A DNA stretch of 64,000 nucleotides from an uncultured Holophagaceae bacterium. GTDB taxonomy: Bacteria > Acidobacteriota > Holophagae > Holophagales > Holophagaceae. The notes beneath the pieces were generated by a model. It was not told the DNA's origin. It did not search any database and saw only the letters and a list, made by a program, of their open reading frames with translations. The stretch covers positions 1-64,000 of the forward strand of contig CAIWKE010000011.1 of assembly GCA_903913215.1 (NCBI GenBank), given 5' to 3'. This document shows, in pieces, positions 47,281 to 56,197 of this stretch (position 1 is the stretch's first letter; each line of letters starts with the position of its first letter). The position numbers were made by a program, and so were the translations under genes.

Positions 47281-50200
47281 TCAGACCGTGGCCAGGGCGA
47301 CCAGGTAGGGGCGGCCTTCCAGAGTCATTTCCTGGACGCTCAGGTGCCAACCCCGGGCCAGGGCCTCACTACCCCCCAGGCGCCTCAGGACCAGGGCACC
47401 GGAGCTGTCAAGGCCGAGCTCGACTTGATCCAGACCGAAGGCGAAACCCTGGCCCAGGGCCTTCAGGACGGCTTCCTTGGCCACCCAGAGCGCCAGATGC
47501 CGACGCCAGTGCAGGGCGGAGGGGAGTTCCTCCGCCCAGGCCCGTTCCGAAGGCAGCAGCAGTTCTGAGGCTCGCAGGAGTGACTCGGTCGGACGCAGGG
47601 CTTCCAGATCCAGGCCCACGCGGCATAGAGGACTCTGGGCGCTGAAGCAGAACCCGTCGGCATGGGAGCGGCTCTTGGACCAGGCTCGGCCCACGTCATC
47701 CACGCAGCGGGGCCGACCCTGCAGATCAGCGCCCAGGTCGTGGAGGGGTTTGGCAGCGCGGACTTTCTCCGGGTCCGCCGCGGCGGACCTGGGTAGGGTC
47801 AGGGGCCCGCCGCTGGAGGGCAGGTTGGCAAGGGGCTGTACCAAGGGCTGGGAGGGACGGGCCGGGGAGCCTTCCCAGCGGGTGCCGGCGGGCAGGCTCT
47901 CGCCCTTCATGAGCAGGGACAGGTCGCCCAGCACGGAGCCCGCCTCCATGCGGGAGCCGTAGAGCACCACCGAGTCCGTTCCCACAGCGCAGCCATCGCC
48001 GATATCCACGCGATCCTGCTTCATGACCCGGTCCTCGAAGAGGTGGGTCTGCACGGTGCAGTCAGCGTTGAGGCAGACATCGTCGCCCAGGCGCACCAAG
48101 TCATATTCCGTGAGCCAGGTGCTCTCCAGGCAGGCGCGGCGGCCGATGCGTGCGCCCAGTAGGCGGAAATACAGGGGGACGAAGGGCGTGCCATGCAGCA
48201 TGCGGAGCAGCCAGGCATCTGCAAGGTTCTCGTGGAGGCCGCTGACCAGTTCCGTGCGCCACACAAAGCCGCACCAGAGGGGGTGTTCGCCGATCCGGTA
48301 GACGCCCATGAGCAGCCACTTGACGGCGATCACGAACAGGCAACTCGCCAAGCCCGCGACCAGGTAGAGGAAGGGCAGGGTGGCGGCGGCGAAGCCCAGG
48401 GAGGTGTAGGTTTCGATTTCCGTGAGGGCCGTGAGCAGGAGGCTGGTGAGCACCACGAAGCCCGTGGCAGGGAGCAGGACGCGGAAGTGCTCGATAAAGG
48501 CCCGATGGAGGACCAGGCGGCGGGGCGGGCGGAAGGTGGCCTCCTCGCCAAAGGCCGTGCTGGTCTGGCGCCGGGGCAGGTAGATGGCCGGTGAGCCCAG
48601 CCAGCTGCCGTCCACGCGGGCAGCTTCTTCGGGCGCCGTGGGCGGCAGGGACAGCACGCCCACCAGGACGCTGTCGCCCAGCACCGTGCCACCGGGTACC
48701 AGCGCGCTGTTGCCCACGAAGGCCCGGGCGCCCACCTTCACGCCGTCGAGGGTGATGCGGCCCAGGTCCACCCGGGGCGGGCCGAAGGAGACACAGTCGG
48801 CAATGAAACTATCTTCGCCCACGTCCAAAAGATCCGGCATGCCCGCCCCCGCCGTGGAGACCTCAGCCCAGGCCCCCATCTTGGCGCCCAGGAGACGGAA
48901 CCAGGGGGGCAGGTACACCGTGGCGTAGAGCGGTGCCAGCAGGTCCAGGCCCATGCTCATTAGGCGGTCCACGTACCACTTACGCAGCGCGAAGCCGCCA
49001 TGCAGGTCGTAGGTGCCGGGCCGGACGCGGCCCAGCAGGAGCCACTTGGCCGCAGTGATCTCCAGGGCCAGCAGGACAATGAAGGAGAGGGCCACCAGGG
49101 GGGCCACCACCAGGTAGGCGAAGTAGCCGTTGGTAATGGAATACAGTTCGTTGATGAAGATGAGGCCGGGGAAAATGGCAGCCAGGAAGGCCACGGGCAC
49201 CATGAGCACACCGAAGCCCTGGGCCATGGCCACCAGCAGTCGCTGCGGGAAGGACACGTGCGGCGTCGGAGTGTTGGCCCGCAGCCGGTCGGCCTCTGTG
49301 GGCGGCAGGGGTCTTGCCGGCGAGCCGGTCCAGCGGTGGCCTGCCGGAATCCGCCCTCCGGTTGGAAGGAGGCTCAGATCCTCCAGCACCGCGCCGTCCT
49401 CCAGCTCAGTGTCCAGGCCCAGGATGCAGCGGGAGCCCACGTAGCAGCGCCGGCCGATGCGGATGGGACCCACCACCAGCCAGCCCCCCTCCAAGGTATA
49501 GCCCGCGAGGCGGGCATCCACGCCGATGCTGCTGCTGTCGCCGATCTCCAGAAGGTCGAAGGCGTCCACGGAGGTGCTGCCCAGGTGCACGCCGGAACCG
49601 ATGCGGGCCCCCATGAGGCGGAGATACAGGACCAGCCAGGGTGTCTCCACCAGATAGTCCAGGGGCGTGGCGGCCAGCAGCCGGTGAGTCAGCCACCAGC
49701 GCCAGTAGTAGAAGCCCCAAAGGCGGTGGCGGCCAGGGCGGATGCGGCCCAGGAGCAGCCACTTCGCAGCGATGGAGAGCAGGAACATGGCCGGGTAGAG
49801 CAGGGTCAGGGCGCCCAGGGCCCAGATGAGGCCTGTGCTGCGTTTGAAGTCATGGTCCTGGCTCCAGCTGTAGACCAGGTAGGGCGTGAGCCACTGGAGG
49901 GCGAAGTAGCCCAACAGGGGATAGAGCGACATGGTCTGGGCCAGGGCGCAGAGCCGATGCCGCCAGGGCGAGGGTGGGGCCGGTTGCACCAGAAAGGAGG
50001 GGGCCTGGACCCGGGCGGCGCGGGCATCAAATTCCGCAGCCAGGGCCCGGGCCGTGGGAAAGGCGTAGACATCGGGCACGGCCAGGCCCTCGAAGAGGGG
50101 CAGCCGCCGCAGTTCGGAGACCATGCCCGCCGCCAGGAGGGAGTGGCCGCCCAGATCCCGGAAGAAGTCCTCGTCCAGACCCGGCTGGCGGCCCTGGAAG

Positions 50201-51894
50201 AGCCTGGTCCAGCAGGCCCGCAGGCAGCCCTCGCGCTCTGTGGCGCCCTCCTCATCCTGGCCTGGCGCCATCACCCGTGGCGGGGGCGCGGGGAGCCGCG
50301 GGCGGTCCACCTTGCCACTGGGCAGGGTGGGCAGGGCGGACAGGAACACCACCTCCGAGGGCACCATGTAGGCGGGCAGACGCAGGCGCAAGGTGCGGAG
50401 CAGGGCCGCTTCATCAGTTCCGGCGCCATCCCCCGCGCCACCTCGAGGCACCACGTAGGCCACCAGGCGTTCCAGCGTCTCGTCTTTGCACAGGGCCACG
50501 GCCGCCATCTGCACGGCGGGTTCCGCCATGAGCGCGGCCTCGATCTCCCCCAGCTCGATGCGGAAGCCCCGCAGCTTCACCTGGGCGTCGATGCGCCCCA
50601 GGAACTCCAGCTCACCTTCCGGGTTGAAGCGCACCAGATCCCCGGTGCGGTAGAGGCGCTCGGTGTACGGGCCATCCATAAAGGGGTTCGGAATGAAGCG
50701 CTCCGCCGTGAGCTCTGGGCGGCCCAGGTAGCCCCGTGACAAGCCCACGCCCGAGAGGTGCAGTTCACCGGCTACGCCAGGCGCACAGAGCTGGCCCGCC
50801 GCGTCCAGCACGTAGACCCGGTCCTTGGGCACGGCCCTGCCGATGGTGACGGGGCGGTCCGGCAGCAGCTCGGCCCAGGTGGAGATGACCGTGGCTTCCG
50901 TGGGGCCGTAGGTGTTCACCATCCTAAGGCCGGGGCGGCTCCAGCGCTTCACCAGCTCCGCAGGACAGGCCTCGCCCCCCAGGATCAGGAGGCGGAGGGT
51001 GGGCAAGGCGCCCTCCATCATCCCGAGGAGGGTGGGCACCGTGGAGAAGATGCTGACCTGGGCTTCGGTCAAGCGCAGGCCCAGGTCCGGGCCAGACTGG
51101 AAGAAGCGGGGCGTGCCCGCCACCAGGCAGGCGCCGCTGGCCAGGGCCAGCCAGAGTTCCTCCACGGAGGCGTCGAAGGCCAGGGAAAAGCCCTGGAAGA
51201 CCCGGTCCTCGGGCTGTGGTCCGAAGAGCCGTGCCTCGGCCCGCACGAGGGTACAGACGGAGCGGTGGCTCACGGGCACACCCTTGGGCGTGCCCGTGGA
51301 GCCCGAGGTGTAGATCACATAGGCCAGATCCTCTACGCCGCTCTGGGCTGGCAGAGCCTCGGGTGAGGAGGAGGCCAGTTCGTCCGGGAGGGCCTCCAGA
51401 TCCAGGGTCGGGCAGGGCAGTTCCTCCCCGAGGGGCAGTCGGCTGGAGCTGAGCAGCAGGGCCATCCCGCAGTCCTGGGCCACGGTGCGCACCCGGGCCC
51501 CCGGGAATTCGGGATCCAGGGGCACGTAGGCCGCGCCGGCCTTCAGGATGGCCAGCAGGGCTGTGTAAGTGCCCAGGCCCCGGGGGAGTCGCAGGCCCAC
51601 GAAGGAGCCCCGGCCTACGCCCCGAGTCTGGAGCAACCGGGCCAGGCGGTTCGCTCGGGCCTCCAGCTCGGCATAGGTGCAGACCCGGCCCTCCTCGTCC
51701 ACGGCGGGGCGCTGGGGATGCCGGTGAGCTGCGGCCTCGAAGCGTTCCTGGAGGGTCTCGTCCCGGCTGAGGTCGGGGTCGTGGGCGGCCCCAGACCAGG
51801 GCCCCAGGAGCAGGTCTCGGGCTTCCCGGCTGAGGACCGTGCACCCTGACGCGGGGTCCGGCAGGAGGCTGGGGCTGGCTTCAGGTGCGGACAT
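47281..51894 (-). CDS. NRPS-like protein: adenylation + carrier + NRPS-terminal (membrane, LbH) domains + C-terminal 4'-phosphopantetheinyl transferase
   Basis: YVIYTSGSTGTPKGVPV, YGPTEATV, YRTGDLVRF, FRIELGEIEA; GGHSLLAAGMVSEL carrier site; repeated GxRIGxxxxLxxT hexapeptide-like regions with TM segments; GLDLEALRP and WVAKEAVLKALGQGF PPTase motifs. Confidence 0.88.
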   Translation of the reverse strand: MSAPEASPSLLPDPASGCTVLSREARDLLLGPWSGAAHDPDLSRDETLQERFEAAAHRHPQRPAVDEEGRVCTYAELEARANRLARLLQTRGVGRGSFVGLRLPRGLGTYTALLAILKAGAAYVPLDPEFPGARVRTVAQDCGMALLLSSSRLPLGEELPCPTLDLEALPDELASSSPEALPAQSGVEDLAYVIYTSGSTGTPKGVPVSHRSVCTLVRAEARLFGPQPEDRVFQGFSLAFDASVEELWLALASGACLVAGTPRFFQSGPDLGLRLTEAQVSIFSTVPTLLGMMEGALPTLRLLILGGEACPAELVKRWSRPGLRMVNTYGPTEATVISTWAELLPDRPVTIGRAVPKDRVYVLDAAGQLCAPGVAGELHLSGVGLSRGYLGRPELTAERFIPNPFMDGPYTERLYRTGDLVRFNPEGELEFLGRIDAQVKLRGFRIELGEIEAALMAEPAVQMAAVALCKDETLERLVAYVVPRGGAGDGAGTDEAALLRTLRLRLPAYMVPSEVVFLSALPTLPSGKVDRPRLPAPPPRVMAPGQDEEGATEREGCLRACWTRLFQGRQPGLDEDFFRDLGGHSLLAAGMVSELRRLPLFEGLAVPDVYAFPTARALAAEFDARAARVQAPSFLVQPAPPSPWRHRLCALAQTMSLYPLLGYFALQWLTPYLVYSWSQDHDFKRSTGLIWALGALTLLYPAMFLLSIAAKWLLLGRIRPGRHRLWGFYYWRWWLTHRLLAATPLDYLVETPWLVLYLRLMGARIGSGVHLGSTSVDAFDLLEIGDSSSIGVDARLAGYTLEGGWLVVGPIRIGRRCYVGSRCILGLDTELEDGAVLEDLSLLPTGGRIPAGHRWTGSPARPLPPTEADRLRANTPTPHVSFPQRLLVAMAQGFGVLMVPVAFLAAIFPGLIFINELYSITNGYFAYLVVAPLVALSFIVLLALEITAAKWLLLGRVRPGTYDLHGGFALRKWYVDRLMSMGLDLLAPLYATVYLPPWFRLLGAKMGAWAEVSTAGAGMPDLLDVGEDSFIADCVSFGPPRVDLGRITLDGVKVGARAFVGNSALVPGGTVLGDSVLVGVLSLPPTAPEEAARVDGSWLGSPAIYLPRRQTSTAFGEEATFRPPRRLVLHRAFIEHFRVLLPATGFVVLTSLLLTALTEIETYTSLGFAAATLPFLYLVAGLASCLFVIAVKWLLMGVYRIGEHPLWCGFVWRTELVSGLHENLADAWLLRMLHGTPFVPLYFRLLGARIGRRACLESTWLTEYDLVRLGDDVCLNADCTVQTHLFEDRVMKQDRVDIGDGCAVGTDSVVLYGSRMEAGSVLGDLSLLMKGESLPAGTRWEGSPARPSQPLVQPLANLPSSGGPLTLPRSAAADPEKVRAAKPLHDLGADLQGRPRCVDDVGRAWSKSRSHADGFCFSAQSPLCRVGLDLEALRPTESLLRASELLLPSERAWAEELPSALHWRRHLALWVAKEAVLKALGQGFAFGLDQVELGLDSSGALVLRRLGGSEALARGWHLSVQEMTLEGRPYLVALATV

Positions 51895-52043
51895 GGCTGC
51901 CTTGGGATCGGAAGACCGGACGAGATGGCCACGACCCGTTGCCGCACTCCGCTCCTACCCACTGACCCATCATGGACCTAGTACGTTTAAGAAGGGCCCT
52001 CGCGGGGAGGCGTTAATCTGGTGGTTTCTGTTTCGGAGTGACC

Positions 52044-52634
52044 ATGTCCCTGCTGCTCGTCCTGCCCGCCCTCATCGCCCAGGCGCCCCCGGCCCAGGCT
52101 CCTGCTTCCCTGGAAACGCTCCAGGCCCAACTGGCCGCCATTCCCGAGGCCCTGGTGGCCGGCAAGGCCGGCTCCATGAAGGGCCTGGTGGCCAAGACCA
52201 AAGCCGAGTGGGACAAGGCGAAGCCGGGCCTGGCCAAGACCATGCCCGAGGCCGAACAGGTCTTCGTGGACAAGCAGCTGAAGGCCATGCAGAAGATGAA
52301 GCCCACGGAGCAGGCCGCTGGGGCCCTGGGCATTGCCAACACCCTCTCCCGGTTCCAGCCCAAGCCCAAGGACCAGGGCTTGATCCAGGCTCGGCGCGCC
52401 ACCCTCCTGGCCTGGTGCAGTGTCGATGCGGCCCAGTGGGAGCCCATGCCCCGGGTGGGGGAGGCCCTCAAGCTGGCCGTGGACCAGGACCAGGGGCGTC
52501 ACACCTTGGCAGCCATCGGTGCCCAGGATGCTCTGAAGCGCTTCGAGGAGAGCCGGAAGAAGAAGCAGGCCGTCCCCACCAAGAAGGCCCTCAAGGATCT
52601 GCTGGGCTTCCTCGATGTGCTGGCCAAGCCCTGA
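52044..52634 (+). CDS. Exported hypothetical protein
   Basis: MSLLLVLPALIAQAPPAQAPA signal-like, helical body. Confidence 0.65.
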   Translation: MSLLLVLPALIAQAPPAQAPASLETLQAQLAAIPEALVAGKAGSMKGLVAKTKAEWDKAKPGLAKTMPEAEQVFVDKQLKAMQKMKPTEQAAGALGIANTLSRFQPKPKDQGLIQARRATLLAWCSVDAAQWEPMPRVGEALKLAVDQDQGRHTLAAIGAQDALKRFEESRKKKQAVPTKKALKDLLGFLDVLAKP

Positions 52635-52695
52635 ATCAGGCCGATGGACATGGCGAGGCCCCCGGTTGGGGGCCTCTGGTTGTTTGCAGCTGAAG

Positions 52696-53295
52696 CTACT
52701 CGCCTGCGGGGCGGTAGTCGTCGGCCAGAGTGACGGGCACCTTGGCCTTGACCTCCTTCAGGATCTCCTCGCTGAGGGTGGCCATGCGTTGCTGCTTATA
52801 GCCTTCCGCCAACTGGCCCTTGACGGCCTCGAAGGGGGGGACGCCCTTGGCCTGGCCTGATGCTTTCAGGCGCTCGACTTGCTGGTTGTAGTAGCCCCGC
52901 AGCTGCTCTTCAGTGGGGTCCACGGTGGTGGTGCGCTGCTTGGCCAGTTCCTGGAAAAAGACGCTGGCCTGCTGCTGCTCCAGCTGGCGCTTCACGGCGG
53001 GCTTCTGGTCCAGGCCGGTCTGCTTGGCATAGGCGGTGATGGCCCGGGACATGGCGATGCGGCTGGCCAGTTGGGCGCGGTCATCGCGGGCCGCAGGGTC
53101 CGTGAGGAAGGACTGGGCGGCCTTGGGATCCGCGGACAGGGATCTCACCATGTCCTGGAACTCGGCCTCGGTGATCTTGTCGCCGCCCACGTTGGCGATG
53201 ACCCGGCTGGAATCGGGCTTGCTGGTCTTGCAGGCCAGGGAGAAAACAAGGGCTGCGCCCAAGAGAAGGGCGGCGCTGGGGGTCAGCTTGGGCAT
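52696..53295 (-). CDS. SurA_N-like periplasmic lipoprotein (peptidylprolyl isomerase-related)
   Basis: LLLGAALVFSLACKT lipobox; VIANVGGDKITEAEFQDMVRSL. Confidence 0.75.
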   Translation of the reverse strand: MPKLTPSAALLLGAALVFSLACKTSKPDSSRVIANVGGDKITEAEFQDMVRSLSADPKAAQSFLTDPAARDDRAQLASRIAMSRAITAYAKQTGLDQKPAVKRQLEQQQASVFFQELAKQRTTTVDPTEEQLRGYYNQQVERLKASGQAKGVPPFEAVKGQLAEGYKQQRMATLSEEILKEVKAKVPVTLADDYRPAGE

Positions 53296-53350
53296 GGAAT
53301 CTCCACGAAGGGCATCAAAGGATCCAGAATGACAGCATCTGGAGGTTCTT

Positions 53351-53644
53351 ATGACCCGAATTGATGACCTGGAGGGGCTGGATCTGGCCGTCTACAGCGC
53401 GACTTGGTGCCCGGATTGCCGGCGCCTGGAGGCTTGGCTGGCGGAGCACAAGATCGCCCATACAAAGGTGGACATCGAGACAGCACCCGGCGCTGCGGAA
53501 AAACTCGAGACCGAGACCGGCAAGCGAGCCATTCCGTTTGTGCTGGTGGGGGGGAGGCGCTGGGTCCGGGGCTACCACAAGGAGCTGCCCCAGCGGTTCA
53601 GCGGGGATTTGTTTGTTGAGGAATTGGTGGCGGCGGGGGAGTAA
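53351..53644 (+). CDS. Glutaredoxin family protein
   Basis: VYSATWCPDCRRLEAWL ... KRAIPFVLVGGRR. Confidence 0.85.
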   Translation: MTRIDDLEGLDLAVYSATWCPDCRRLEAWLAEHKIAHTKVDIETAPGAAEKLETETGKRAIPFVLVGGRRWVRGYHKELPQRFSGDLFVEELVAAGE

Positions 53645-53756
53645 CCCGCCCCGAACACAGAAGAACTTCTTCTGTGCAGATCGTGGACGCTCTTCCCAGG
53701 ATCTGCACAGCCTCGCTGGCTGTTCTGCCCCATTCATGGCACCCTAAGGGGTTCCC

Positions 53757-54812
53757 GTGGAGTCCCCTGTGGCCAGTATTTTTTCCAGCCAGTTCTGGTC
53801 CAATCTGTTCAATTCAGACTTGGCCATCGACCTGGGCACCGCCTCGACCCTGATTCACACGAAGCAGGCCGGGCGCATCGTCATCTATGAACCCTCGATC
53901 GTGGCCGTGAACACCGTCACGCATGAGGTGGAGGCTGTGGGCGACGAGGCCAAGCAGTTGCTGGGCCGCGCTCCCCAGGGCGTCCGCACCATCCGTCCCA
54001 TGAAGGACGGCATGATTTTCGAGGTGGACGCCGCCGAGAAGATGCTGGCCCAGTTCATCGCCAAGGCCCGGCCCAACCGCGGCATTGCCCGGACCCGCAT
54101 CGTGGTCAGTGTGCCTCCCCGGGCCCACCAGGTGGCCCGCCGTGCCGTCAAGCAGGTCTGCTATGACGCCAAGGCCGGCGAGGTGTTCCTCGTGGACCAG
54201 ACCATGGTGGCCGCCATCGGCGCCGGGCTCGCTATCAACGAAAAGCGCGGCTGCATGATCGTGGACATCGGCGGTGGCACCACGGATGTGGCTGTCATCA
54301 GCTACAACGGCAAGGTCTTCTCGGATTCCATCCTCATCGCCGGCGACGAGATGGATGAGGCTGTGATCAAGTACATCCGCGAGAAGTACAACGTGCTCAT
54401 CTCCGAGGCCTCCGCCGAAGAGGTGAAGTGGACTCTGGGTTCGGCCTCGCCCTCGGAGCTCACCCGCACCATGGAAGTGAGCGGCCGCGACCAGTTCGAG
54501 GGCCTGCCCAAGACCCTCACCCTCAACGACGCGGAGATCCGCGAGGCCCTCGCCGAGCCCATCAACGCCATCATCGATCTGGTCCGCAAGGCCCTGAACG
54601 AGACGCCGCCCCAGTTGGCGGCGGACCTCATCGACCGCGGCATCTGCCTGACGGGCGGCGGCTCCCTGATCCAGGGCCTGGACGAGCGGCTCCGCAAGGA
54701 GACCCACCTGCCGGTCTTCCGCGCAGAGGATCCGCAGACCGCCGTTGTGCGCGGCACCGCCCTGTTGCTGGAGAACATCCCCCTCCTCCGCCGCATCCAG
54801 ATTCTCGATTAG
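53757..54812 (+). CDS. mreB: Rod shape-determining protein MreB
   Basis: DLAIDLGTASTLIHTK...GCMIVDIGGGTTDVAVISYNG...ICLTGGGSLIQGLDERL. Confidence 0.96.
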   Translation: MESPVASIFSSQFWSNLFNSDLAIDLGTASTLIHTKQAGRIVIYEPSIVAVNTVTHEVEAVGDEAKQLLGRAPQGVRTIRPMKDGMIFEVDAAEKMLAQFIAKARPNRGIARTRIVVSVPPRAHQVARRAVKQVCYDAKAGEVFLVDQTMVAAIGAGLAINEKRGCMIVDIGGGTTDVAVISYNGKVFSDSILIAGDEMDEAVIKYIREKYNVLISEASAEEVKWTLGSASPSELTRTMEVSGRDQFEGLPKTLTLNDAEIREALAEPINAIIDLVRKALNETPPQLAADLIDRGICLTGGGSLIQGLDERLRKETHLPVFRAEDPQTAVVRGTALLLENIPLLRRIQILD

Positions 54813-54824
54813 GGGAGTCCCCGC

Positions 54825-55712
54825 ATGCCCGTCCGCGCCTCCAGATGGAGATGGAACCGTGCGGGCTGGGAACGCTTGGCCCTGGTTCTGCTCTGGCTGG
54901 GCCACGGCACCTGGGTGCTCCTGGGCACGAATCCGGGCCGCCACTGGACCCGCGCTGCGGGGCTCCTCTCCCGGCCCAGCCAGGGCCTGGCCACCCGCTG
55001 GGAGGCTTGGCGGAGCTCCCGTCGGGAGGCCGGTCGCACCCTGACTACCCTTCGTGCGGAAAACGAGCGGTTGGCGGCGGAGTTGGGCCAACTCAAGTTG
55101 GCGGAGGCCAAGGAGGCCCCACGCCGGGTCGATGCCGATGCCGCTGTCCACCTGCTGGGCCTCAAGCAGCAAATCCCCCTGGAGCTGAAGGCGGCCCGGG
55201 TCATCTTCACCACGCGACCCGCCACCTTCGGCGGCCTCATCCTCGATCGGGGCCAGGACCTGGGCCTGGTGCCGGACCAGGGCGTGCTGGCGCCCGAGGG
55301 CATCGTGGGCCGCCTCTGGTCCGTGGGCCCCACTCAGGCCAAGGTGCTGCCCGTGGACGCGCCCAATGCCTCTGTGGGCGTCATGCTCATGCGCAGCCGG
55401 GCCACGGGCGTGCTTCAGGGGCTGGGCTCGGGGCAGGCGCAGATCCGCTACGTCAGCAACCAGGAAGTGGTACAGGTGGGCGAGGCGGTGCTAACCAGCG
55501 GCTTGGACCGTGTCTTCCCCCGGGGCTTGCTCGTGGGTTACGTGGCCGCCGTGGTCAAGGGCGAGCTGGAGCTGCGCGTGACCGTGAATCTTTCGGCTCC
55601 CCTGGACCGCTTGAGCCTCGTGCTCGTGTTGCCGACTCAGCCGCCCCTGGAAGTGCAGCCGCCTTTCGTGGCTCCCGATGAAAAGCCGCAGCGGAAGAAG
55701 GGGACGCCATGA
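54825..55712 (+). CDS. mreC: Rod shape-determining protein MreC
   Basis: Position after mreB; coiled-coil then LKAARVIFTTRPATFGGLILDRGQDLGLVPDQGVLAPEGIVGRLWSVGPTQAKVLP. Confidence 0.9.
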   Translation: MPVRASRWRWNRAGWERLALVLLWLGHGTWVLLGTNPGRHWTRAAGLLSRPSQGLATRWEAWRSSRREAGRTLTTLRAENERLAAELGQLKLAEAKEAPRRVDADAAVHLLGLKQQIPLELKAARVIFTTRPATFGGLILDRGQDLGLVPDQGVLAPEGIVGRLWSVGPTQAKVLPVDAPNASVGVMLMRSRATGVLQGLGSGQAQIRYVSNQEVVQVGEAVLTSGLDRVFPRGLLVGYVAAVVKGELELRVTVNLSAPLDRLSLVLVLPTQPPLEVQPPFVAPDEKPQRKKGTP

Positions 55713-56194
55713 GACTGCCCGCCCCCTCCGCCACCCGCCAGCAACTCCTCTGCGCTGCGACCCTGGGCCTGATCTTCCTCAGCGCGCCCTTCCCCTGGGT
55801 GCAGGCCATCCTGCACACCACCCTGGTCCTGGCCCTGGCTCCCCGCCCCGGGAAGCCCCTGCCGGCGGCGCTTTGGGCTGTGGCCGCAGGCTGGGTGGTG
55901 GAGGGCACCCTGCGCCTCTATCCCCACATGGGTGGCACCGCCTGGGCGAACCTGACCCTCACGCTGCTGGCGGGGGGCCTGGCCAGCCGCTGGCCCCTGG
56001 AGGGCCTGAGGACTTGGCTGGGACGCCTGGCCCTGCTGAGCCTCCTGCACATCCTCCTGCTCCACGGCGCCGTGCGCCTGGCCGCAGGACCCCATCCCTG
56101 GGGCTGGAGCTGGCTCGGGGTGCTGCTCAGCCTGCCCCTCTGGGGCTGGGCCACCTGGCGCCTGCTGCACGGCGCCCAGCCCGGGCGGCGCTGA
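55709..56194 (+). CDS. mreD: MreD-like membrane protein
   Basis: Hydrophobic 161 aa, ATGA overlap with mreC, precedes pbp2. Confidence 0.75.
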   Translation: MRLPAPSATRQQLLCAATLGLIFLSAPFPWVQAILHTTLVLALAPRPGKPLPAALWAVAAGWVVEGTLRLYPHMGGTAWANLTLTLLAGGLASRWPLEGLRTWLGRLALLSLLHILLLHGAVRLAAGPHPWGWSWLGVLLSLPLWGWATWRLLHGAQPGRR

Positions 56195-56197
56195 ACT

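Noticed and set aside
49000-50739. 579-aa plus-strand ORF
   Set aside because: Antisense to the NRPS-like gene; low-complexity composition.
53814-55172. 452-aa minus-strand ORF
   Set aside because: Antisense to mreB/mreC.
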